64,000 nucleotides of DNA from Terracoccus sp. 273MFTsu3.1 (lineage in GTDB: Bacteria > Actinomycetota > Actinomycetes > Actinomycetales > Dermatophilaceae). Location of the stretch: contig NZ_KB911820.1 in assembly GCF_000383675.1 (NCBI RefSeq), forward strand, positions 620,001-684,000, written 5' to 3'. The position numbers were made by a program, and so were the translations under genes. A model generated the notes under the pieces. The model made no database searches and was not told the origin of the DNA. It saw nothing but the letters and a program-made list of their open reading frames with translations. Positions 49,961 to 58,468 of this stretch are shown one piece after another (position 1 is the stretch's first letter; every line of letters begins with the position of its first letter).

Positions 49961-50530
49961 ATGACCTCACCGAGCCCCGACGTCCTCGCCTCCTACCTCC
50001 GTCTCGCCGAACCCTTCGCCTCCGTCGTCGACCGCGTGCCGAACGATGCCTGGGACAGCTCGAGTCCCTGCAAGGGCTGGAGCGCCCGCGACGTGCTCAC
50101 CCACGTCGTCACGACCCAGCGTGACTTCCTCGAGCAGCGCGGCGTCGATGCCGCGACCGCGGCCGACGGGAGCGACCCCCGCGCGGTCTGGCAGGCCCAC
50201 GACGAGCGAATGCGCGAGCTGCTCGCCGACCCGGACGTCGCCGGCCAGGAGTACGACGGTGTCTTCGGCCGCACGACCGTGGGCGCGTCGATCGTCACGT
50301 TCTACGGGTTCGACCTCGTCGTCCACCGCTGGGACATCGCCGTGGCCGCCGGCCTCGACGAGCACCTGTCGGACGAGGAGCTCGAGATGCTCGACCGTTC
50401 GGCCGACGGGTTCGGCGACCACCTCTACGACGACGGCGTCTGCAAGCCGGCCGTGCCCGTCCGGGACGGCGCCGACCGTCAGGAGCGCGTGCTCGCCCGG
50501 CTCGGCCGACCGACACCGGCGCACGCCTGA
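49961..50530 (+). CDS. TIGR03086/DinB-like (mycothiol-type maleylpyruvate isomerase N-terminal) protein
   Basis: 189 residues of a four-helix bundle. LRLAEPFASVVDRVPNDAWDSSSPCKGWSARDVLTHVV contains the metal-ligand His typical of the DinB_2/MDMPI superfamily. DLVVHRWDIAVAAGLDEHLSDEELEML contains the second histidine (VHRWD) of this actinobacterial TIGR03086 group. Members are thought to be mycothiol-dependent transferases or isomerases, but none has a firm substrate here. It is divergent from the AraC regulator, which may control it. Confidence 0.85.
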   Translation: MTSPSPDVLASYLRLAEPFASVVDRVPNDAWDSSSPCKGWSARDVLTHVVTTQRDFLEQRGVDAATAADGSDPRAVWQAHDERMRELLADPDVAGQEYDGVFGRTTVGASIVTFYGFDLVVHRWDIAVAAGLDEHLSDEELEMLDRSADGFGDHLYDDGVCKPAVPVRDGADRQERVLARLGRPTPAHA

Positions 50531-50534
50531 GCCG

Positions 50535-51218
50535 TCACCGCGCCCAGAGGTACTCGACCTCGGGACGCCCGGCGCCGGCATACCTCGACCGTCGCACGAC
50601 GACCTTTGTCTCGCAGAGGTACTCGGCGTACCGACGCGCGGTGACCCGACTGACGCCGAGCTCGTCGCCGAGCTCGGACGCGGAGCGTCCGCCGTCCGCC
50701 TCGCGGAGCAGTCGTGAGACGCGGGCGAGCAGCTCCTCGCCCATCCCCTTCGGGAGCCGCGCCTCGGCTGCGACCCGTGCGCCGGCAAAGACCTCGTCGA
50801 CCTCGGCCTGGGTGCCGACCTCGGCCCCGGTCGTCACCTGGTCGCGGTAGGCGCGGTAGGCGAGCAGCCGCTCCCGCAGCGTCGCGAAGACGAAGGGCTT
50901 GAGGACGTACTGCACGATCCCGAGCGACACGGCGGCGCGGACGACGTCGAGGTCGCGCGCGGACGTGACGGCGATGACGTCGGCGCGGTGGCCGGCCGCC
51001 CGCATGGCGCGCACGACATCGAGCCCGTGCCGGTCGGGCAGGTTCATGTCGAGCAGCACGACGTCGATCTCCCTGTCGTGCAACGTCTTCAGCGCCGCCT
51101 GCGACGTGCCCACCGTCGCCACGACCTCGAACCCGTCGACCCGGCCGACGTAGGCCGTGTGGGCCTCCGCCGCGATCGGCTCGTCCTCGACGACGAGCAC
51201 GCGCAGGACCTCAGTCAT
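50535..51218 (-). CDS. Response regulator of a CitB/DcuR-type two-component system
   Basis: 227 residues. The receiver domain VLRVLVVEDEPIAAEAH...VVLLDMNLPDRHG carries the phospho-acceptor Asp57, conserved Thr in VIAVTSARD and Lys in YVLKPF. The C-terminal half (about 165-227) is a winged helix, GGRSASELGDELGVSRVTARRYAEYL, as in DcuR, CitB and MalR. Its start overlaps the end of the sensor kinase gene by 8 nt. With the divergent dctA gene, it probably turns on dicarboxylate uptake when an external C4-diacid or citrate is sensed. Confidence 0.93.
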   Translation of the reverse strand: MTEVLRVLVVEDEPIAAEAHTAYVGRVDGFEVVATVGTSQAALKTLHDREIDVVLLDMNLPDRHGLDVVRAMRAAGHRADVIAVTSARDLDVVRAAVSLGIVQYVLKPFVFATLRERLLAYRAYRDQVTTGAEVGTQAEVDEVFAGARVAAEARLPKGMGEELLARVSRLLREADGGRSASELGDELGVSRVTARRYAEYLCETKVVVRRSRYAGAGRPEVEYLWAR

Positions 51219-52857
51219 CGTCGCTCCCGCCACCGTCGACCGCTCCACCGGCGGGCAGACGCACGGTGAACGTCGCGCCCGGTGGCCCCGACACCGCCAG
51301 CGTCCCGCCGAGCCGGTCGACCGTCTGGGCCACGAGGGCCAGCCCGATGCCGCGGCGACCCGCACTGCCCTGGTCCTTCGTCGACCACCCACGCCGGAAG
51401 GCGTCCTCGACGGCACCCGGCGGCAGACCGGGCCCGTCGTCGGCGACCTCGAGGACGGCATACGCCTCCTCGACCCTCGAGTCGAAGCGCACGTGCCGCT
51501 CGGGGCGGGGCGTACCGGGCTCGCCGGCCACGGCATCGAGGGCGTTGTCGATGAGGTTGCCGACGATCGTCACGACGTCACGGGTGGGCGCGACATCGCG
51601 CGGCCAGTGCGCGCCCGGTTCGATCTCGAAGGCGATGCCGCGCTCGTGCGCCTCGGCCGCCTTGCCGAGCAGCAGCGCCGTCAGGGCCGGCTCGTCGACC
51701 GAGCCGACGACGCGGTCGGTGAGCAGCTGTGAGACCTGCAGCTCGTCGGTGGCGAAGTCCAGCGCCCGGTCGCTGTGCCCGAGCTCGATGAGGCTGACGA
51801 TCGTGTGGAGCCGGTTGGCCGACTCGTGGGCCTGCGAGCGGAGCGCCTCGGTCAGGCCCCGGGCCGAGTCGAGCTCTCCCGTCAGGGCTTCCAGGTCGGT
51901 GCGGTCGCGCAGCGTCGCGACGTGGCCGAGCAGGCGTCCCTGCCAGCGGGCCGGCCCGCGGTTGAGCACGAGGACCCTCGCGGACGTCACGTGCAGCTCG
52001 TCCTCGTGCACGGCGTCGTCGGTGAGCGCGGCAGTCAGGGACGGGGTGAGCCCCAGCTCGGCGACCGGGCGTCCCACGGCGTCGGCGGGCAGGGCGAGCA
52101 GCCGGGTGGCCTCGTCGTTCGCGAGCCGGAGGTGACCGTCGAGGTCGGTGATGACGAGGCCCTCGGTGACGGCGTGCAGGACGGCGTCGTAGTACTCGTA
52201 CATCTCGCGCAGCTGCTGCTCCCCGAGGCCGTGGGTCTGTCGCCGGATCCGGCGCGACACGAGTCCCGTCCCGAGGCCCGACAGCAGCGCGGCCACGAGC
52301 CCGGCGAGGAGCAGCCCCGGCAGTTGGGCGCGCACCCGCTCGCCGACGGCCGACTTCCGGATGCCGACCGAGACGAGCGCGACGACCTTCCCCCGGTCGG
52401 TGACGGGCACGACGACGCGGGACGACGGCCCGAGCGTGCCCGTGTAGTCCTCCTCGACGACGCCACCCGCAAGCGCGTCCTCCGTGTGCCCGAGGAACTT
52501 CTTCCCGATCTGCGTCGGGTCCGGATGGGTGTAGCGGATCGCGTCGCGGCTCATGACGACGACGAAGTCGGTCCCGGACTCGACCCGCACGCGCTCGGCG
52601 TACGGCTGGAGCACCGTCGACGGGTCGGGACCCTGGACGCCGGCGACGACGTCGGGCGTCGCCGCCATCGTCTCGGCGACCGCGAGGGCCCGGGCGATCG
52701 CCTCCTGGTCCCCGGCGCGCTGCGCCTGGCCGTACGCCCCGGCGAGCCCGGCGGCGACGACGAGCACCGCGATGAGCACCTGGAGCGCGAAGGTCTGACC
52801 CGCCACGCTCCATCGCCCCGGGGCCGTCAGCACCCGACGCGAGAACTCAATGAACAC
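51211..52857 (-). CDS. Sensor histidine kinase, CitA/DcuS family
   Basis: 548 residues. TM1 (about 22-43) and TM2 (about 181-201) flank an extracytoplasmic PAS-like domain with GTDFVVVMSRDAIRYTHPDPTQIGKKF, the CitA/DcuS ligand pocket segment. A cytoplasmic PAS (about 225-320) leads to the phospho-acceptor His344 in RSQAHESANRLHTIVSLIELG and an HATPase domain (VGNLIDNALDAVAG, DDGPGLPPG, RRGIGLALV). It senses C4-dicarboxylates or citrate. GTG at 52857 is preferred because TAGGGT lies exactly 7 nt upstream. Confidence 0.92.
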   Translation of the reverse strand: MFIEFSRRVLTAPGRWSVAGQTFALQVLIAVLVVAAGLAGAYGQAQRAGDQEAIARALAVAETMAATPDVVAGVQGPDPSTVLQPYAERVRVESGTDFVVVMSRDAIRYTHPDPTQIGKKFLGHTEDALAGGVVEEDYTGTLGPSSRVVVPVTDRGKVVALVSVGIRKSAVGERVRAQLPGLLLAGLVAALLSGLGTGLVSRRIRRQTHGLGEQQLREMYEYYDAVLHAVTEGLVITDLDGHLRLANDEATRLLALPADAVGRPVAELGLTPSLTAALTDDAVHEDELHVTSARVLVLNRGPARWQGRLLGHVATLRDRTDLEALTGELDSARGLTEALRSQAHESANRLHTIVSLIELGHSDRALDFATDELQVSQLLTDRVVGSVDEPALTALLLGKAAEAHERGIAFEIEPGAHWPRDVAPTRDVVTIVGNLIDNALDAVAGEPGTPRPERHVRFDSRVEEAYAVLEVADDGPGLPPGAVEDAFRRGWSTKDQGSAGRRGIGLALVAQTVDRLGGTLAVSGPPGATFTVRLPAGGAVDGGGSDDD

Positions 52858-52861
52858 AACC

Positions 52862-52875
52862 GTGACCCTAGTCAC
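52862..52875. promoter_or_regulatory. Palindrome overlapping the kinase promoter, upstream of dctA
   Basis: GTGAC-CCTA-GTCAC, perfect 5-bp arms. The minus-strand -10 hexamer TAGGGT (52865-52870) lies inside it, 7 nt before the kinase GTG. The response regulator may bind here to control both divergent transcripts. Confidence 0.5.
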
Positions 52876-52944
52876 TGGCCGCGGGAGCCTCGTCACATTC
52901 ACCGGTCCCGCGCCCAGCACGGGACCCAGCCAACGGAGGTCACC

Positions 52945-54348
52945 GTGAGTTCCACCGCCGACAGCGCCGTCGACGCCCAGCCAGGCTCGGCCCCGAAGCG
53001 CGACCGCACCCACTATCTCTACATCGCCGTCATCGTCGCCATGGTGGCGGGCATCCTCGTGGGATGGGCCTTCCCCGAGGTGGGCAAGAGCCTCAAGCCC
53101 CTCGGCACCGGCTTCGTCAACCTCATCAAGATGATGATCACGCCCATCATCTTCTGCACGATCGTGCTCGGCATCGGCTCGGTCCGGAAGGCCGCCCAGG
53201 TCGGCAAGGTCGGCGGTCTCGCCCTCGGCTACTTCGTCACGATGTCCACCGTCGCCCTCGGCATCGGGCTCGTCGTCGGCAACATCATCAAGCCCGGTGA
53301 CAGCCTCAACCTCACCGCCGCCGTCGCCGAGACGGGCGCGTCGCAGGTCGACGCCAAGGCGGAGGGGTCGGTCGAGTTCCTGCTCGGGCTCATCCCGGAC
53401 ACGCTCGTCTCCGCGCTGACCTCGGGATCGGTGCTCCAGGCCCTGCTCATCGCGCTCCTCGTCGGCTTCGCGATCCAGAAGATGGGCAAGCAGGGCGAGC
53501 CGATCCTTGGCGCGATCAAGCACCTCGAGCGCCTCGTCTTCCGCCTCATGGCGATGATCATGTGGGCCGCCCCGATCGGCGCCTTCGGCGCGATGGCCGC
53601 CCTCGTCGGTGCGACCGGCATCGGTTCCCTCAAGAGCCTCGGCCTGCTCATGCTCGCCTTCTACGCGACGTGCGCGATCTTCGTCTTCGCCTTCCTCGGC
53701 AGCATCCTCAAGGTCGTCACCGGGATCAACGTCTTCTCGCTCTTCCGCTACCTCGGCCGCGAGTTCCTCCTCATCCTCTCGACGTCGTCGTCGGAGTCCG
53801 CCCTGCCGCGCCTCATCGCCAAGATGGAGCACCTCGGGGTCTCCCGCCCGGTCGTCGGCATCACCGTGCCGACGGGCTACTCCTTCAACCTCGACGGCAC
53901 CGCGATCTACCTGACGATGGCGAGCCTCTTCATCGCCGAGGCGATGGACAAGCCGTTCAGCATCGGCGAGCAGATCAGCCTCCTCGTCTTCATGATCATC
54001 GCGAGCAAGGGCGCCGCGGGCGTCAGCGGTGCGGGTCTCGCGACCCTGGCCGGCGGCCTGCAGTCGCACCGCCCCGACCTCGTGCCGGGCGTCGGCTTCA
54101 TCGTCGGCATCGACCGGCTCATGAGCGAGGCCCGCGCGCTGACGAACTTCGCCGGCAACGCCATCGCGACCGTCCTCATCGGCACGTGGGTCGGCGAGAT
54201 CGACCGCGACAAGGCGACGCGCGTCCTCGCCGGCCAGGACCGCTTCGACGAGGCGAGCATGCTCGACCACGACGACGAGGTCGTCCCGGACGACCACGCC
54301 CCCGGCGCCCGTGGCCACGAGCCGGAGCTCGTCGGCTCGAGCCGCTGA
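52945..54348 (+). CDS. dctA: C4-dicarboxylate:cation symporter (DAACS family)
   Basis: 467 residues, eight helices plus two re-entrant loops. MMITPIIFCTIVLGIGSV, STSSSESALPRLIAKME (serine-rich re-entrant loop), PTGYSFNLDGTAIYLTMASLFIAEA and the SKGAAGVSGAGLATLAG loop are the DctA signatures; the last fits dicarboxylate rather than glutamate carriers. It imports succinate, fumarate or malate with protons or sodium. GTG at 52945 has GGAGGT 5 nt upstream. It is divergent from, and probably controlled by, the CitA/DcuS-type two-component system. Confidence 0.93.
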   Translation: MSSTADSAVDAQPGSAPKRDRTHYLYIAVIVAMVAGILVGWAFPEVGKSLKPLGTGFVNLIKMMITPIIFCTIVLGIGSVRKAAQVGKVGGLALGYFVTMSTVALGIGLVVGNIIKPGDSLNLTAAVAETGASQVDAKAEGSVEFLLGLIPDTLVSALTSGSVLQALLIALLVGFAIQKMGKQGEPILGAIKHLERLVFRLMAMIMWAAPIGAFGAMAALVGATGIGSLKSLGLLMLAFYATCAIFVFAFLGSILKVVTGINVFSLFRYLGREFLLILSTSSSESALPRLIAKMEHLGVSRPVVGITVPTGYSFNLDGTAIYLTMASLFIAEAMDKPFSIGEQISLLVFMIIASKGAAGVSGAGLATLAGGLQSHRPDLVPGVGFIVGIDRLMSEARALTNFAGNAIATVLIGTWVGEIDRDKATRVLAGQDRFDEASMLDHDDEVVPDDHAPGARGHEPELVGSSR

Positions 54349-54361
54349 CCCACCCATCGAC

Positions 54362-54391
54362 GGGGCCGCGAACCACCGGGTTCGCGGCCCC
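54362..54391 (+). terminator. Strong hairpin terminator after dctA
   Basis: Perfect 13-bp stem GGGGCCGCGAACC / GGTTCGCGGCCCC with a 4-nt loop, 13 nt after the dctA stop codon, followed by TTC. Confidence 0.85.
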
Positions 54392-54581
54392 TTCGCCGTC
54401 GTCGTGGCCCATCTCACTCCGCACGGTCGGCGCCTCGGGAACCTTTGGCAATCAAAAGGATTCACGCCTGCGTATGCCGTCCGCAGCCTCCCTGCGACAC
54501 CCTCGTTTGCGCTCGTCCCCCCATCTTCGACACAGTGGTCGCTTCATCGAGACATCTGTGACACGTAACTGTGAGGAGACA

Positions 54582-54622
54582 GACGGCACCTCGTCGGGGT
54601 GCCGTCCATGACGTATGAGTGA
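54582..54622 (+). promoter_or_regulatory. Leader hairpin and overlapping mini-ORF at the BCCT start
   Basis: A 9-bp stem GACGGCACC / GGTGCCGTC (54582-54590 and 54598-54606) ends 8 nt before the BCCT ATG. The only purine-rich ribosome-site candidate (GGGGTG, 54596-54601) lies in its right arm. A four-codon frame starts at 54608 (ATG ACG TAT GAG TGA) and ends inside the BCCT start region. The rest of the spacer, 54392-54581, shows no gene and is AT-richer around 54440-54470. Confidence 0.45.
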
Positions 54623-56435
54623 ACTGACCAAGAGTCCCGACGACGCGCTGCACCCGGCGCTCGAGCCACCACCGGTGAACCACGAGGAGGCCGCGCCCTC
54701 CCGGGTCGACAAGGTCGTCTTCGGCGTCGCCGCCGCCGTGGCGATCGCCTTCGTCCTCTGGGGCGCGCTCAGCACCGAGAGCCTCAGCACGAGCGCCTCC
54801 GCCGGCCTCGACTTCGTCGTCCACAACACCGGCTGGCTCTTCTCGCTCGTCGCCTCCGGCTTCGTCGTCTTCGTCATCTGGCTGGCCGCGAGCAAGTTCG
54901 GCAACATCCCGCTCGGCGGTGACGGCGAGGCTCCCGAGTTCCGCACGTCGTCGTGGGTGGCGATGATGTTCTCCGCCGGCATGGGCATCGGCCTGATGTT
55001 CTACGGCGTGACCGAGCCGCTGACCCACCTCGTGACCCCGCCGCCCGGCACGGGGGCCAAGGGCAACCCCGAGGCCGTCCAGACGGCGATGGCGACGACG
55101 ATGTTCCACTGGTCGCTGCACCCCTGGGCCATCTACGCGGTCGTCGGCCTGGCCGTCGCGTACGGCGTCTTCCGCAAGGGTCGCTCGCTGCTCATCAGCT
55201 CGGCCTTCGCCCCGCTCTTCGGTGAGAAGCGCGCCAACGGGCCGGCCGGCAAGGTCATCGACATCTTCGCGATCTTCGCGACGCTCTTCGGCTCCGCCAC
55301 GTCGCTCGGCCTCGGTGCCCTGCAGATCGGCTCCGGCCTCGAGATCGTCGGCGGCATCGGCAAGGTCGGCAACGGCGTGCTCATCGGCATCATCGCCGTC
55401 CTGACCGTCTGCTTCATCCTCTCGGCCGTCTCCGGCATCGAGAAGGGCATCCAGTGGCTCTCGAACATCAACATGGTGCTCGCGCTCGCCCTGGCGTTCT
55501 TCGTCTTCGTCGTCGGCCCGACGGTCTTCATCCTCAACCTCGTCCCGACGACCATCGGCTCCTACTTCAAGGACCTCGCGATGATGTCCGCCCGCACCGA
55601 CGCCGCGGGCGGCGACGGCATGAAGGACTGGCTCGCCGGCTGGACGATCTTCTACTGGGCCTGGTGGGTCAGCTGGACGCCGTTCGTCGGCATGTTCATC
55701 GCCCGCATCTCGCGCGGCCGCACGATCCGCCAGTTCGTCTCGGGCGTCCTGCTCGTGCCGTCGGTCGTCTCGCTCATCTGGTTCGCCATCTTCGGCGGCG
55801 CCGGCATCGACCAGCAGCAGCACGGCCAGGACATCGCCGGCCAGTCGACTCCCGAGGGATCGCTCTTCGCGATGCTCGGCAACCTGCCGTGGCCGACCGT
55901 GACCGCGATCGTCGTCATGCTCCTCGTCGCGATCTTCTTCGTGTCGGGCGCCGATGCCGCGTCGATCGTCATGGGCACGCTCTCCGAGAAGGGCACGCTC
56001 GAGCCGTCGAAGAAGACCGTGGTCTTCTGGGGCGCGGCCACCGGCGCCGTCGCCGCGATCATGCTGCTCATCGGCGGTGAGGACGCCTTGTCGGGCCTCC
56101 AGAACGTCACGATCGTCGCGGCCCTGCCCTTCCTCGTCATCATGATCGGGCTGGCCGTCGCGCTCGTGAAGGACCTGTCGCGCGACCCGCAGGTGGTCCG
56201 CCGGCAGTATGCGGTCGCGGCCGTCGAGCATGCGGTCGTCGCCGGCGTCAGCGAGCACGGCGACGACTTCTCGCTGACGGTCCAGGAGACCGCGCCCGGC
56301 GAGGGCGTCGGCGAGATGGTCCAGACCGACCCCGTCGCGGAGCCCGTCGGGGCGAAGGACGTCGAGGTCGAGGACGGGCTCGGCGGTCACGTCGACGAGC
56401 AGACCGACAAGGTCGGCGCCTCGATGCGCCTCTGA
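54615..56435 (+). CDS. BCCT-family transporter (betaine/choline/carnitine)
   Basis: 606 residues, twelve helices. It shows MMFSAGMGIGLMFYGVTEPLTHLV (the Gly-rich helix of the sodium-coupled BetP type, with GMGIGLMF), ATTMFHWSLHPWAIYAVVGL and the tryptophan-rich FYWAWWVSWTPFVGMFIARISRGRTIRQF, which forms the substrate box. The C-terminal ~75 residues are a cytoplasmic acidic tail, as in osmosensing members. It probably imports a compatible solute such as glycine betaine. A hairpin and mini-ORF precede the start, and a shared terminator follows. Confidence 0.93.
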   Translation: MSELTKSPDDALHPALEPPPVNHEEAAPSRVDKVVFGVAAAVAIAFVLWGALSTESLSTSASAGLDFVVHNTGWLFSLVASGFVVFVIWLAASKFGNIPLGGDGEAPEFRTSSWVAMMFSAGMGIGLMFYGVTEPLTHLVTPPPGTGAKGNPEAVQTAMATTMFHWSLHPWAIYAVVGLAVAYGVFRKGRSLLISSAFAPLFGEKRANGPAGKVIDIFAIFATLFGSATSLGLGALQIGSGLEIVGGIGKVGNGVLIGIIAVLTVCFILSAVSGIEKGIQWLSNINMVLALALAFFVFVVGPTVFILNLVPTTIGSYFKDLAMMSARTDAAGGDGMKDWLAGWTIFYWAWWVSWTPFVGMFIARISRGRTIRQFVSGVLLVPSVVSLIWFAIFGGAGIDQQQHGQDIAGQSTPEGSLFAMLGNLPWPTVTAIVVMLLVAIFFVSGADAASIVMGTLSEKGTLEPSKKTVVFWGAATGAVAAIMLLIGGEDALSGLQNVTIVAALPFLVIMIGLAVALVKDLSRDPQVVRRQYAVAAVEHAVVAGVSEHGDDFSLTVQETAPGEGVGEMVQTDPVAEPVGAKDVEVEDGLGGHVDEQTDKVGASMRL

Positions 56436-56468
56436 CCGAGGTCGAGTCGACCCGTCACGGCAGTCACC

Positions 56469-56512
56469 TCGAGCGCCGCATCACCCGCCTGGGCGGATGA
56501 TGCGGCGCTCGA
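56469..56512. terminator. Bidirectional terminator inside the 3' end of the LuxR response-regulator gene
   Basis: Perfect 15-bp stem TCGAGCGCCGCATCA / TGATGCGGCGCTCGA (56469-56483 and 56498-56512) with a 14-nt loop. The right arm encodes the last residues of the response regulator, and the regulator's stop codon lies in the left arm. Confidence 0.8.
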
Positions 56513-57128
56513 TCGCTGCCGCGACCGCTCCGGCCCGGGTGTCGACGCCGAGCTTGGTGTAGACGTGCGAGAGGTGCGACTTCACGGTCGCCTCGGAGAC
56601 GAGCAGCTCGCGTGCCATCTCGCGGTTGCCGAGCCCGCGCGACAGCAGCTCGAGCACCTCCACCTCGCGCTCGGTGACGACCGGGCCGGGTGACGCCGCC
56701 CGCCGCACGAGACGCGCTGCGACCGACGGGGCGAGCACCGTCTCGCCCCGCGCCGTGGCCCGGATGCCGGCGAAGAGCTGCTCGGCCGGGGCGTCCTTGA
56801 GCAGGTAGCCGAGCGCGCCCGCGTCGAGTGCCCGCAGGATGTCGGCCTCGGTGTCGTAGGTCGTCAGGACGAGGACGTGCGGCGGCTCCGGCAGGGCGCG
56901 CAGCCGCGCCGTGACCTCGGCCCCGCCCGGTCCGTCACCGAGGTTGAGGTCCATGAGCACCACGTCCGGCCGTTCGCTGGCGACGACCCGCTCGGCTCCC
57001 GCGAGGTCGCTCGCCTCACCGACGACCTCGATGCCGTCCTGCCCGTCGACGAGGGCGCGCAGCCCCGCGCGGACGACGGGGTGGTCGTCGACGAGGACGA
57101 CGCGCACGGCGCGGGGTCCGTCAGCCAC
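56481..57128 (-). CDS. NarL/LuxR-family response regulator
   Basis: 215 residues. Receiver domain VRVVLVDDHPVVRAGLRALVDG with phospho-acceptor Asp60 (PDVVLMDLNL), Thr in VLVLTTYD and Lys in YLLKDA. C-terminal LuxR helix-turn-helix: VTEREVEVLELLSRGLGNREMARELLVSEATVKSHLSHVYTKLGV. Its start overlaps the kinase stop region by 8 nt. It pairs with that kinase; the divergent secreted propeller protein is a candidate target. Confidence 0.93.
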   Translation of the reverse strand: MADGPRAVRVVLVDDHPVVRAGLRALVDGQDGIEVVGEASDLAGAERVVASERPDVVLMDLNLGDGPGGAEVTARLRALPEPPHVLVLTTYDTEADILRALDAGALGYLLKDAPAEQLFAGIRATARGETVLAPSVAARLVRRAASPGPVVTEREVEVLELLSRGLGNREMARELLVSEATVKSHLSHVYTKLGVDTRAGAVAAAIERRIIRPGG

Positions 57129-58317
57129 GGGGTACCCCCGCGGTGATCGGGAAGCGGACCGACACGGTCGTGCCCTCGCCCGGCGCGCTCTCGACGTCGG
57201 CGCTGCCGCCGAGCGCGTCGGCCCGATGGCGTATGCCGTCCAGTCCGCGCCCGCGGTCACCGCGCACGTCCGGCCGGTCGGGTCGCGTCGGGTCGAAGCC
57301 GCGGCCGTCGTCCCGGACGTCGAGCAGCACCTCGTCGGAGAGGTACGTCAGGCTGACGTCGGCACGGGTGGCGTGGGCGTGCTCGACGACGTTGGCCAGG
57401 GCTCCTCGGGTGGACCGGACGAGAGCGCTCGCCACGTCGGCCGGCACGGCGACGGGGTCGCCGTGGACGCGGACCCTGACGTCGAGGCCGTGGGAGGCGG
57501 CCGTGGCGCCCGCGCGCTCGAGCGCGGCCGGGAGCGCGTCGCCCGTCGTGTCGTCCGCGAGGTCAGCCGGGGCGAGGTCGCGCACGACGCGGCGTACCTC
57601 GTCGAGACCCTCGCGGGCGGCCGACCCTGCGGCCACGACGTGCTGGCGGGCGACGAGCGGCCTGCGGTCCCAGTCCTGCTCTGCCGCGCCGAGGAGCAGG
57701 GTGATGCTCGAGAGGCCCTGGCCGACGGAGTCGTGGATCTCGCGCGACAGGCGGGTCCGCTCGGCGAGGGCACCGGCGCGGTGCTGGGCGGCGGCGAGGT
57801 CGGCCTGCGCCTCGGTCAGCTCGTCGATGAGGGCCTGCCGGGTCCGGGACTCCCGCTCCAGCGCTCGGTAGGACAGCACGGTGACGAGGGCGATGCCGAC
57901 CGGCCCCACGAGCACCGTCGGGTCGAGGTCGTCGGTGAGGCGGCTCCACGCCACGCTGACGACCGCGGTCATGACGACGACGACCGTGACGGCATACGCG
58001 AAGGGGAGGACCTGGAGCACGGCGAAGGCCACGGGCACGGCCGTCCACGCGAAGGACGGGGCGACGAGCGTCAGCGTCACCCAGAGCACGACGACGACCG
58101 CGATCCACACGGAGGACCATGCGGCGCGGTCGGCGACGAGGTGGCGCGTGAGGTAGGCGGCGCCGAGGACCGCAGCACCCGCGAGGACGATGAGTGCGGT
58201 GCCGTCGAGGTCGTGGCGCAGCAGGTAACGCGCCGAGCACGTCACGAGGAGCACGACGAGGACGGCGTCGAGCCAGCGGTCGAGTCGCGCCACCGGCGCG
58301 AGGATGCCCTCCTCCAT
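57121..58317 (-). CDS. Sensor histidine kinase (HisKA_3 type)
   Basis: 398 residues. Four or five membrane helices (about 15-150) form the sensor with almost no external domain, so it probably senses a membrane or intramembrane signal. A short coiled coil (about 150-185) leads to the HisKA_3 motif LSREIHDSVGQGLSSITLLL with His195. The ATPase domain is the N-, G1- and G2-box type (NVVEHAHATRADVSL, DDGRGFDPTR, GRGLDGIRHRADALGG). Leaderless ATG (TAGGCT, 7 nt). The companion response regulator follows with an overlap. Confidence 0.92.
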   Translation of the reverse strand: MEEGILAPVARLDRWLDAVLVVLLVTCSARYLLRHDLDGTALIVLAGAAVLGAAYLTRHLVADRAAWSSVWIAVVVVLWVTLTLVAPSFAWTAVPVAFAVLQVLPFAYAVTVVVVMTAVVSVAWSRLTDDLDPTVLVGPVGIALVTVLSYRALERESRTRQALIDELTEAQADLAAAQHRAGALAERTRLSREIHDSVGQGLSSITLLLGAAEQDWDRRPLVARQHVVAAGSAAREGLDEVRRVVRDLAPADLADDTTGDALPAALERAGATAASHGLDVRVRVHGDPVAVPADVASALVRSTRGALANVVEHAHATRADVSLTYLSDEVLLDVRDDGRGFDPTRPDRPDVRGDRGRGLDGIRHRADALGGSADVESAPGEGTTVSVRFPITAGVPRG

Positions 58318-58324
58318 GACCGGC

Positions 58325-58330
58325 AGCCTA
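58325..58330 (-). promoter_or_regulatory. -10 element of a leaderless promoter for the HisKA_3 kinase
   Basis: TAGGCT on the minus strand followed by 7 nt and the ATG at 58317. Confidence 0.5.
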
Positions 58331-58468
58331 GGGACGTCGGCGGGCCGCCGGCATCATCCGATCGGCTAGTCCGGTGTGGCCGGTTGCCCGACGCGGCGGG
58401 TGGGTCGGAGCAGCGACGGTGGTGGGGACCGCACCGACCACCCTCGTCCTCACCTCGGGAGCCCCACC

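Noticed and set aside
52858-54465. Extended N-terminus of the CitA-type kinase
   Set aside because: The upstream part is antisense to dctA. The GTG at 52857 with a 7-nt-spaced -10 is a better start.
54582-54606. Intrinsic terminator upstream of the BCCT gene
   Set aside because: No T-tract, and it lies 8 nt before a start codon; dctA already has a stronger terminator at 54362.
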